In this document: piece after piece, positions 1 through 5,412 of the stretch
Layout: every line of letters starts with the position of its first letter
Numbering within the stretch: the stretch's first letter is position 1
From: XN24 sp047921395
GTDB taxonomy: Bacteria; Pseudomonadota; Gammaproteobacteria; Steroidobacterales; XN24
Direction: 5' to 3'
Length of the DNA: 7,817 nucleotides
NCBI GenBank assembly: GCA_047921395.1
Contig: JBLRWH010000090.1
Location: 1 to 7,817 of the forward strand
The notes under the pieces: model-generated
What the model was told of the DNA's origin: nothing
Seen by the model: the letters and a program-made list of their open reading frames with translations, nothing else
The model's database searches: none
Program-made: the position numbers and the translations under genes

Positions 1-1055
1 ACGTTGCGGATGCCAGGCTCGTGCTGATAGCCCTCGATGTCGGCGTCGAAAGCCCGCCACTCGGAGTGGGCGCCCACCAGCAGCCCCTGCTCGTCGAACG
101 CCCGCTCGCGCACCTGCAGGCATCGACCATCGCCGCTTGGCGAGGCCGCGCACGCCACAGTGCGGGCGGCAACCTCCAGGAAGACCCTGGCCGGCGCACC
201 GAACCGTGCTTCCGGCGTCAGTTCTCCCGTCAGCACCAGCACCTCGCCAGCCTCGGTGAGTAGCGCCAGCGTGGGCTGTGCACTCGCAACCAGGACGGGT
301 TCCAGCGGCTCGGCCAGCAGCGCCGAGAGTGCGGCATCCGCCTCCATCAGGGGCTTGGCGCAAGCCATCATCGTGCTCATCCCGCCCGTCACTACGAGCA
401 GGCCGTCTGCGTCGATCAGGAAGGCGCCGCGAACCCCATTGCAGCCGCCCTGCGCGTGCAGGCGAGATCCGGCGAACTCGAACGAGAATGATCTTTCCGG
501 TTCGGGAAACAGTGCGTCGAGTCGCTGATGATTCGCGTCGGTTGCATCGACCAGCATCCAGCGATGGTCTTCGAGCAGCTCCCCGAGCTCTTGCCGTGGG
601 CTGTGCCCGCCCACCGCCGACTGCGGCAGAATGGCCTCTGACCTGTCCCATGCCGGCTGCGTCTGTCCGGCCTCGAGCAGCAGGAGTCGCCCTTCGCCCA
701 CGGCGAAACGCTGCTCGCCGCTCGCGGTACCGAGGATGATGATGTTGCCGCCTGGCCCCCAGTCGAGCTGCCCTCGTTCTGAAGCCGGCGCCGCGCCGCG
801 AACCAGTGGCCGAGACACGATTTCAAAGCTGCCATCTCTCGCCAGAATGAGTTTGACATGAAGGTCCGCGCACTCCGCGCAGGGCAACAGCCCCTCGTAC
901 GATCCCGCCCAATCGATCGACACGCGACTTGTGTGCATGTCCACGACCGTAGCAGGGGCGGCCTCCGAGGATGATGCCGTCGCAGGATCGGCGCTTCTTT
1001 CAGGCTGGCAACCGGCAAGAGCGAACGCCACCAAGGCGAGGTGAAAGCAGCGCAT
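1..1055 (-). CDS. NlpE-N / META / DUF4377 envelope lipoprotein (3' end outside window)
   Basis: A reading frame from ATG at 1055 stays open for 351 codons to the left edge, so the C-terminus is missing. The start has AAGGAG 10 nt upstream (1066-1071). Residues 1-16 form a lipoprotein signal with lipobox LAGC, so Cys16 is the predicted lipidated residue. Residues ~50-130 match the NlpE N-terminal domain: YEGLLPCAEC with the CxxC pair Cys59/Cys62, then DGSF and LDWGPGGNIIILG. Residues ~166-255 match META/HslJ: start at W166, GGCNGVRGAF with Cys205, and MSTMMAC with Cys232. Residues ~292-351 look like DUF4377: LEVAARTVAC, CLQVRE (Cys302/Cys312), W333 and IEGYQHEPG. NlpE proteins are envelope stress/copper-linked lipoproteins, and META proteins are linked to stress and antibiotic tolerance. 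The E. coli NlpE C-terminal OB domain is replaced here. Its sorting and partner are unknown. Domain calls are from motif memory and are strong for NlpE and META. Confidence 0.9.
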   Translation of the reverse strand, partial: MRCFHLALVAFALAGCQPERSADPATASSSEAAPATVVDMHTSRVSIDWAGSYEGLLPCAECADLHVKLILARDGSFEIVSRPLVRGAAPASERGQLDWGPGGNIIILGTASGEQRFAVGEGRLLLLEAGQTQPAWDRSEAILPQSAVGGHSPRQELGELLEDHRWMLVDATDANHQRLDALFPEPERSFSFEFAGSRLHAQGGCNGVRGAFLIDADGLLVVTGGMSTMMACAKPLMEADAALSALLAEPLEPVLVASAQPTLALLTEAGEVLVLTGELTPEARFGAPARVFLEVAARTVACAASPSGDGRCLQVRERAFDEQGLLVGAHSEWRAFDADIEGYQHEPGIRN

Positions 1056-1105
1056 TTCTATTGGACTCCTTGTAACGAGTAAAGATCGACAAATCTCCCA
1101 TGCCC

Positions 1106-1146
1106 TGGCAAGTGCCAACCGACGGGACCGCTGTAGATTACAGCGG
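1106..1146. promoter_or_regulatory. Two short palindromes in divergent promoter region
   Basis: The region between the lipoprotein gene (minus) and the repeat-protein gene (plus) must hold both promoters. Two inverted repeats stand out. One is TGGCA-AG-TGCCA at 1106-1117. The other is CCGCTGTA-GAT-TACAGCGG, with 8-bp arms at 1128-1135 and 1139-1146. The second has operator-like symmetry. I see no convincing -35/-10 pair for either gene, so promoter positions are not assigned and the regulator is unknown. Confidence 0.35.
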
Positions 1147-1191
1147 AGGCGGGCAGGGCCACCATCGAGGACTTTGGGGCGCTGACGTGTA

Positions 1192-1266
1192 TGGCCGGGT
1201 GAAGATCGTGTTCTCCGCGCCGTAGCAGGGCATGGGGCGAAAGCCCCATAGCCAGCGCGACGGCCA
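1192..1266 (+). promoter_or_regulatory. Candidate structured 5' leader with GAAA-capped hairpin
   Basis: Upstream of the GTG-start gene the sequence can fold into one long interrupted stem. The tip is ATGGGGC (1232-1238) and GCCCCAT (1243-1249) around a GAAA tetraloop. Below it GGC (1229-1231) pairs with GCC (1251-1253) with one bulged A. Next CGCGC (1216-1220) pairs with GCGCG (1255-1259), and then TGGCCG (1192-1197) pairs with CGGCCA (1261-1266). The 3' strand is almost continuous, while the 5' strand carries 18-nt and 8-nt internal loops. This layout is typical of a folded RNA rather than a DNA operator. I do not recognise a known riboswitch class, and no T-run follows, so it is not a terminator. 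The pairing is seen directly; transcription and function are inferred. Confidence 0.4.
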
Positions 1267-1320
1267 GGACCGATGCTGGGAGTGGGACGAGCTGACATTC
1301 AAATCGAAGGAGGTATTACC

Positions 1321-1821
1321 GTGAAAACGAGGACAGTCATACTGATGACCCTGGCCGCCTCCGCGCTTATTACATCCGGAGGGGCTTGGGCGCAACAGGC
1401 TTCCAAGGAACGTGCCGGCCAGACGACGCAGGAACGCCAGATGGAGCGCGTCCAGAGCCGCGAGCGAGCCATGTCGCCCGACAAGGTCGCAACGAAGGAC
1501 CAGGATCGCCTGCAATCGCAGGATCGGGGCCAGGACCGCGACCGTGACCAGGATCAGGACCGCGACCGTGACCGTGATCAGGATCGAGACCAGGATCGAG
1601 ACCAGGATCGAGACCAGGACCGCGACCGCGACCGCATCCACCAGGACGAGGAGATCTTCGGCAGCCAGATGATGACCGAGCAGGAGCGTCTCCAGCACAT
1701 GGAACAGATGCGCAATGCCGGCAGTGACGCAGAGCGCGAGCAGATTCGCGCCCGGCACCATGAGGAGATGATGAAACGTGCGCGGGAGCGGGGCGTGAAG
1801 CTTGAGGAACCGATCGGCTGA
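1321..1821 (+). CDS. Exported Gln-Asp-Arg repeat protein, 166 aa
   Basis: I chose the GTG at 1321 because a strong AAGGAGGT lies at 1307-1314 with a 6-nt gap. It also places a clean signal peptide at the very N-terminus: MKTRTVILM, a hydrophobic core, and predicted cleavage after AWA24. An ATG at 1273 would put 16 residues in front and has no matching ribosome site. The mature protein is extremely polar. Residues ~60-105 are almost only Q, D and R, including perfect QDRD units, and are probably an extended charged helix or disordered. Residues ~110-162 form a separate helical module (EIFGSQMMTEQER ... EREQIRARHHEEM ... RARERGV). I recall this pattern, with a Y/F-GSQ-MT-x-QER start and an EREQIR-x-HHE-x-M end, from uncharacterised exported proteobacterial proteins. 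No function is known. The barrel gene starts 31 nt downstream, so the two probably share a transcript. Confidence 0.85.
   Translation: MKTRTVILMTLAASALITSGGAWAQQASKERAGQTTQERQMERVQSRERAMSPDKVATKDQDRLQSQDRGQDRDRDQDQDRDRDRDQDRDQDRDQDRDQDRDRDRIHQDEEIFGSQMMTEQERLQHMEQMRNAGSDAEREQIRARHHEEMMKRARERGVKLEEPIG
1579..1626 (+). repeat. 12-bp tandem repeat encoding QDRD
   Basis: Three perfect copies of CAGGATCGAGAC occur at 1579-1590, 1591-1602 and 1603-1614. A diverged fourth copy, CAGGACCGCGAC, follows at 1615-1626. Each unit encodes Gln-Asp-Arg-Asp, and looser copies of the same codon pattern extend back to about 1501. Copy-number change by slippage would stay in frame and only lengthen or shorten the charged tract. 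Confidence 0.9.
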
Positions 1822-1852
1822 GGCCCGTAGACCCTGACACGCGGATACTGCG

Positions 1853-2692
1853 ATGAACGCTAACAACGCTGAACGCGCACGCTCACGGGACGCCGGCAAG
1901 GACGCCGGCGCCCTCTCGCTTGCCATCATCACCGCCCTGGCCGCTGCTGCGGCGCCGGCCGAGGAGCCGGCGAGCGTATCCTCAACAAGCAGCTTCCAGG
2001 TGTCCGTCGGCACGGAATTCGCCACCGGCGAGTACGGCGGCGACCGCTCCGTCGACGAGCTGTATATCCCGCTGACCGGCTGGTATCACACCGACCGGAT
2101 TTCGCTGCGCCTCACGGTGCCGTATCTCCGGGTGGACGGTCCGGCCGGCACCATCATCGAAGGCCCCGGCGGCCAGCCCATACCCGGCGACGGCCCGGAC
2201 GTGACGGAGAGCGGGCTCGGCGACGTGGTGCTCGGCATGACGCTCTACGACGCCTGGAAGAGCCGCGACGGCAATTTCCTGCTGGACCTGGGCGGCAGCG
2301 TCAAGCTGGGCACGGCCGACGAGGACAAGGGCCTTGGTACGGGACAGACGGATTTCACGCTGCAGGCCGACCTCGTCAGGTTCCTGCCCGGCTTCACGGC
2401 CATCGGTTCCGTGGGTTATGTGTTTCGTGGCGATCCGGACGACTTTGCGCTCGACGACGGCCTGATCGCCACCGTCGGTGGCGTCGCCAACAATGGCCCG
2501 GGCGGCATGCGGGTCGGGGCCTTCCTCGACTACCGGCAGGCCGGCTACGAATTCAACGACGATCGCCTCGAGGCGCTCGGCATGCTCGGCTGGCGCATGC
2601 AGGGTTGGGGCGCCTACTTGACAGCCTCGGTGGGTCTCAGCGACAGCGCACCGGACTGGGGTGTCGGCCTGACTTTCGTGTCCCGCCGCTGA
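1853..2692 (+). CDS. Outer-membrane beta-barrel, MetA-pathway/transporter-like, 279 aa
   Basis: Residues 1-36 form an export signal with an unusually long polar n-region (about 20 residues with R and K), a core around LSLAIITALAAAAA, and probable cleavage at APA/EE. The rest alternates short amphipathic strands with Gly/Asp-rich turns, as in outer-membrane barrels. Motifs typical of the putative 'transporter'/phenol MetA-pathway family are visible: LYIPLTGWYHTDRISLRLTVPYLRVDGP, split here as LYIPLTGWY and LTVPYLRVDG; ESGLGDVVLGMTLY; VKLGTADEDKGLGTGQTDFT; and GSVGYVFRGD. The last strand is GWGVGL-like (WGVGLTFV) but ends in SRR, not the common aromatic residue. The ribosome site before the ATG is weak (GCGGA), and the previous gene ends 31 nt upstream, so coupled translation is likely. 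The transported substrate is unknown. It converges with the regulator gene, leaving only 16 nt between stops. Confidence 0.85.
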   Translation: MNANNAERARSRDAGKDAGALSLAIITALAAAAAPAEEPASVSSTSSFQVSVGTEFATGEYGGDRSVDELYIPLTGWYHTDRISLRLTVPYLRVDGPAGTIIEGPGGQPIPGDGPDVTESGLGDVVLGMTLYDAWKSRDGNFLLDLGGSVKLGTADEDKGLGTGQTDFTLQADLVRFLPGFTAIGSVGYVFRGDPDDFALDDGLIATVGGVANNGPGGMRVGAFLDYRQAGYEFNDDRLEALGMLGWRMQGWGAYLTASVGLSDSAPDWGVGLTFVSRR

Positions 2693-2708
2693 GCCGGCCG
2701 GTCCGGTA

Positions 2709-3365
2709 TCAGGGCTCGACCAGTCCCTCGCGAATCGCGAACCGCGCCAGCTCGACGCGGTCGTGGATGCCAAGCTTCTGCATCAGGTGATCGCAGTGCT
2801 GCTCTACTGTCTTGGCGCTGATCTGCATGGTGCGGGCCAGTTCCTTGCGGCTGAGTCCGCTCGCCAGGTAACGCAGCACTTCGAGTTCGCGCGGGGTGAG
2901 CAGCGACAGCCTGCCCGCCGGCGCACCCGGCAGTTCGACACTCTCGCGATGCGATACCAGCCGCGCCCGCACCGCGGAGGAAAACGCGACCCGGCCGCGC
3001 GCGGCACGGCGCAGTCCGTCAACGATGGCTTCGGGCGCATCCTCTTTCACCAGGTAGCCGGCCGCCTCCACGGCCAGCGCCTGCGCCAGGTACCCATCGC
3101 GCAGGTAAGCGCTGAGAAAAACGATCCGTGTCCCCGGACATTCCGCGCGCACCCGCCGGGCGGCAGCAAAAGGCGACAGTCCCGGCATGTCGATGTCCAG
3201 CACCAGCAGGTCCACCTGCCGGGCGCGAACCACGGCGAGCGCCTGGTTGGCATCAGGAACCGCCGCCACGATCTCGAAATCCGGCTCCAGAGCGAGCCGC
3301 TCTGCCAGCATGTCGCGCAGGATGGCGTGGTCGTCCGCAAGCAAGATACGCGTCCGTGGGGTCAT
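2709..3365 (-). CDS. NarL/FixJ-type response regulator, 218 aa
   Basis: The N-terminal receiver (about 5-120) has the acidic pair Asp11/Asp12 (LLADDH), phosphoacceptor Asp57 in VLDIDMPG, Ser85 (FLSA) and Lys107 (YLVKED), so it looks fully functional. The C-terminal LuxR/GerE helix-turn-helix (about 153-215) carries LTPRELEVLRYLASGLSRKE and SAKTVEQHCDHLMQKLGI. Length is normal for the family. It is a cytoplasmic DNA-binding regulator. The ATG overlaps the kinase stop codon as ATGA (3362-3365), with GGAG 8 nt upstream inside the kinase gene, so the two are translationally coupled and are almost surely cognate. Its targets are not shown by the sequence. The palindromes at 5210-5267 are the nearest candidates. 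Confidence 0.97.
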   Translation of the reverse strand: MTPRTRILLADDHAILRDMLAERLALEPDFEIVAAVPDANQALAVVRARQVDLLVLDIDMPGLSPFAAARRVRAECPGTRIVFLSAYLRDGYLAQALAVEAAGYLVKEDAPEAIVDGLRRAARGRVAFSSAVRARLVSHRESVELPGAPAGRLSLLTPRELEVLRYLASGLSRKELARTMQISAKTVEQHCDHLMQKLGIHDRVELARFAIREGLVEP

Positions 3366-5155
3366 GCGGCAGTCTCCGCTGCCCGCTCCATGGCAAGGCG
3401 CCGCACCAGGTGGCCGAGCTCGCCCAGCCGGACCGCGCGCGAAACAACCAGGGCCAACGCGGACAGGCTGGACTCCAGCTCCCCGTCCCGTCCGACTGCC
3501 TCCGCGTCGAGCAGCAGCAGCACCGGGGTCCTGAACCCGTCCGCACGCAGGCTCTGCAACTCGGTCACCGCTTCTGCAACCGCCCCGCGCCAGTCCAGCA
3601 CCAGCAACGCGGCGCGACCCGCGTCACGCCGGGCGGTCGCCAGGTTGTGATAGCGCGTGACCGACAGGCCCTGGTCTTCGAGCGTGTCGGCCAGCAGCTC
3701 GCCCCAGAAGGCGCCCCCTGAAACCAGCACCACGCGCGAGTCGCCAACTGCCGCCCCAGGCCAAACCGGCGCAAGGTCCGAGCGTTCGGGCAAGAGCATC
3801 CGGACATGGGTGCCGGCGCCCGGCTCGGACTCGATCTCCAGCGTTCCATCCAGGGACTCCGCGATCCGGCCGGCGGACACCAGGCCCAGCCCGTTGCCCT
3901 TCCCCGCCGGCTTGGTGCTGAAGAAAGGCTCGCGCGCTCGCCGCAAGGTCTCTGCATCCATGCCGCAGCCGGTGTCCTTGACGCCGAGACAGGCGAGCGC
4001 GGCGCCTGCGCCGCGCCCGGGCTCCCCGGCGCACTGTCGGCGGCACAGCGCCAGGGTCAGCACGCCGCCGTCGGGCATGGCATCACGCGCATTCAGCGCC
4101 AGGTTCAGCAGCGCCTGCTGCAGGTTCACTGCATCGGCCTCGACCCAGAGCGGTTCCGTCGCGTGATTGACCACCTGCAGCTGGATGTACCCGGGCAGCA
4201 ACGGCGCCAGCCATGCGCGCGCCTGTTTCACGAGTGCGCCGAGCTCGACCGGTTGCAAGGCCACCTGCTCATGTCGCACAAACGACATCAGGTTTCGCGT
4301 CAGGCCGCGCCCGTGGCGGATCGTGCGCTCGAGGCCTTCGAGCGCGGATCGCCTGGCCTGCTCGGTAGTAGCTTTCCCTGCCAGCGACGTGTAGCCGGCA
4401 ACTGCGCTGAGCACGTTGTCCACGTCATGGGCGACCGTGCCCGACAGCTCACCCAGGACTTCGAACTTCTGCGCGCGCAGCAGCTCGGACTCGGCGCGCG
4501 CACGCGCCCCCATCTCCTTGAGCAACACCGCCTGTTCCTCGCGCAGCCGCCGGACCAGCAGCACCCAGGCCCCGATCGCCAGGCCGAACAGCACCATGGC
4601 CCCCAGCAGCGAGACGACCTCGCCCCGGGTCAGGCCGAGTGATTTTTCGATCATCCAGCCGTGATAGGCATCATCGAAGCTGCGCAAGGCCCTGCCGAGC
4701 ATCATGAGCTGGGTGGAATATTCGGCGCTGGTGACTAGGCCGAAGGCCGCTTCCGCATGCCCTGCGGCCTGCAGCGCGAGCGCTCGCTCCTCGATACGAC
4801 TCATCTCGTCGAGCGCGCTCAACGCCTCGGCGAGCATGTCGTGACCTGCCACCGTACCCGCCCTCAGCCCCCGGATCTGGTCGCGCAGGCGCTGCTCCAT
4901 CTCGGCATGCCGTTCCAGCCACTCGGGCTGGCCGGTGGCCATGGCCAGCTGGGCGGTGCGCTGGATTTCGGCCTCCAGGCGCAGCATGGCGTCGTGCGCG
5001 TGGGCGGCCTCGCCATGGGACTGGCGCAGGTGGGCGACGGTGATTGAGGCTTCAATAGCGTGCCAGGAAAGCCAGCCGAGCATCGCCACCGCAGCCAGCA
5101 CGGCGGCAAGCAGCCAGCGCCTGATCGATGCGTCGCTCGTCCTGTCCCTGGCCAT
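3362..5155 (-). CDS. Membrane histidine kinase with C-terminal degenerate receiver, 597 aa
   Basis: I chose the ATG at 5155. It puts a short basic n-region directly before transmembrane helix 1 (about 12-34), and GAGG lies 9 nt upstream. The frame stays open to 5371, but those 72 residues look non-coding. Residues 35-180 are a helical periplasmic sensor resembling the four-helix domains of some kinases and diguanylate cyclases (ATGQPEWLERHAEME ... SAEYSTQL). Helix 2 spans about 181-201 and is followed by a coiled coil. The HisKA-like region has H243 in VAHDVDNVLSAVAGY, a variant of the usual AHDFNNLL. The ATPase domain has the N box (N351/N355, NARDAMPDGG), DTGCGM (D394), EPFFSTK and GNGLGL, all intact. 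Residues ~473-590 have a receiver-like fold: VVLVSGG where the acidic pair should be, Asp521 retained in LLVLDW, and Arg instead of Lys near the end. It is probably not phosphorylated normally. The signal is unknown. Confidence 0.93.
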   Translation of the reverse strand: MARDRTSDASIRRWLLAAVLAAVAMLGWLSWHAIEASITVAHLRQSHGEAAHAHDAMLRLEAEIQRTAQLAMATGQPEWLERHAEMEQRLRDQIRGLRAGTVAGHDMLAEALSALDEMSRIEERALALQAAGHAEAAFGLVTSAEYSTQLMMLGRALRSFDDAYHGWMIEKSLGLTRGEVVSLLGAMVLFGLAIGAWVLLVRRLREEQAVLLKEMGARARAESELLRAQKFEVLGELSGTVAHDVDNVLSAVAGYTSLAGKATTEQARRSALEGLERTIRHGRGLTRNLMSFVRHEQVALQPVELGALVKQARAWLAPLLPGYIQLQVVNHATEPLWVEADAVNLQQALLNLALNARDAMPDGGVLTLALCRRQCAGEPGRGAGAALACLGVKDTGCGMDAETLRRAREPFFSTKPAGKGNGLGLVSAGRIAESLDGTLEIESEPGAGTHVRMLLPERSDLAPVWPGAAVGDSRVVLVSGGAFWGELLADTLEDQGLSVTRYHNLATARRDAGRAALLVLDWRGAVAEAVTELQSLRADGFRTPVLLLLDAEAVGRDGELESSLSALALVVSRAVRLGELGHLVRRLAMERAAETAA

Positions 5156-5201
5156 CGGCCCCTGCCTCGATTCCGGCCGGATATCCCGGAACCACCGCCT
5201 G

Positions 5202-5210
5202 AGTCTAGCA
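5202..5210 (-). promoter_or_regulatory. Possible extended -10 for the kinase operon
   Basis: On the minus strand TGCTAGACT (5210-5202) fits an extended -10 element and lies about 47 nt upstream of the kinase ATG. No -35 match is present at the right distance. That position is instead taken by the palindrome GGGTGA-T-TCACCC (5225-5237), which would suit an activator-dependent promoter. This is a weak call based on a short match only. Confidence 0.25.
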
Positions 5211-5267
5211 CCCGTGCCGGGTATGGGTGATTCACCCCATGGCGCGCGTTGTCCCCAGCACCCATAC
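5210..5267. promoter_or_regulatory. Cluster of nested palindromes, candidate operators
   Basis: Three overlapping inverted repeats lie between the divergent kinase operon and exported-protein genes. They are ACCCG-TGC-CGGGT (5210-5222), GGGTGA-T-TCACCC (5225-5237), and a wider pair GTATGGGTG (5221-5229) with CACCCATAC (5259-5267). All share a GGGTG/CACCC core. The placement next to both possible promoters suggests binding sites for a dimeric regulator, with the adjacent NarL/FixJ-type protein the first candidate. That link is inference. Confidence 0.45.
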
Positions 5268-5279
5268 ACACAGTATAGG
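5249..5279 (+). promoter_or_regulatory. Possible promoter of the exported-protein genes
   Basis: TTGTCC (5249-5254) and TATAGG (5274-5279) resemble -35 and -10 elements but sit 19 nt apart, longer than the usual 17. If used, transcription would begin near 5286, inside the first arm of the leader structure, leaving that arm only partly transcribed. Low confidence. Confidence 0.25.
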
Positions 5280-5406
5280 GCGGCGCAGGCTTGGCGCAGG
5301 CCCCGGTCCCAGGGCCGACAACCCCCCTCCGTGGCGAGCCTGCGCCGCCTTCTGACAAGGAGCGACGGCAACTGCGCAGGCTGTACTCACTGGGACACGG
5401 AGGTGA
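5279..5406 (+). promoter_or_regulatory. Candidate two-state mRNA leader with anti-Shine-Dalgarno
   Basis: GCGCAGGC occurs three times directly (5283, 5294, 5374) and once inverted (within 5337-5349). Fold A pairs 5279-5291 with 5337-5349, a perfect 13-bp stem. Its 45-nt cap holds a further GGCCC/GGGCC hairpin (5299-5303 with 5312-5316). Fold B pairs 5337-5345 with 5374-5382 (9 bp), enclosed by CCTCCGTG (5326-5333) with CACGGAGG (5396-5403). That second helix covers the Shine-Dalgarno sequence GGAGGTGA (5399-5406) of the gene starting at 5413. A and B compete for the same strand, so they form a natural on/off pair for translation. I recognise no known riboswitch class. The pairings are exact and visible; regulation and the full transcript are inferred. 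Confidence 0.5.
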
Positions 5407-5412
5407 CCAATC

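Noticed and set aside
416..1018. Alternative minus-strand frame of about 200 codons inside the lipoprotein gene
   Set aside because: Its composition is Ser/Arg-rich with no motif, whereas the frame from 1055 shows a lipobox and clear NlpE, META and DUF4377 motifs.
1098..1118. Sigma-54-like promoter (TTGGCAC) on the minus strand before the lipoprotein gene
   Set aside because: The spacing between the GG and GC elements is 11, not the required 10, and no enhancer-binding regulator is nearby.
1501..1640. CRISPR-like repeat array
   Set aside because: The repeats are 12 bp, directly adjacent, have no spacers and are in frame within a coding region.
2690..2713. Bidirectional terminator between the convergent barrel and regulator genes
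   Set aside because: Only a 5-bp GAGCC/GGCTC pairing and a CCGGCCGG palindrome are present, with no T-run on either strand, which is too weak to call.
3806..4642. Long plus-strand open frames opposite the kinase gene
   Set aside because: These are GC-rich antisense shadows. They have no ribosome site or domain motif, and the opposite strand has intact kinase boxes.
5156..5371. N-terminal extension of the kinase by 72 residues
   Set aside because: The frame is open, but the residues are Arg/Trp/Pro-rich and would precede the natural basic-plus-transmembrane start. They would also overlap the divergent promoter and leader. ATG 5155 has GAGG at 9 nt.
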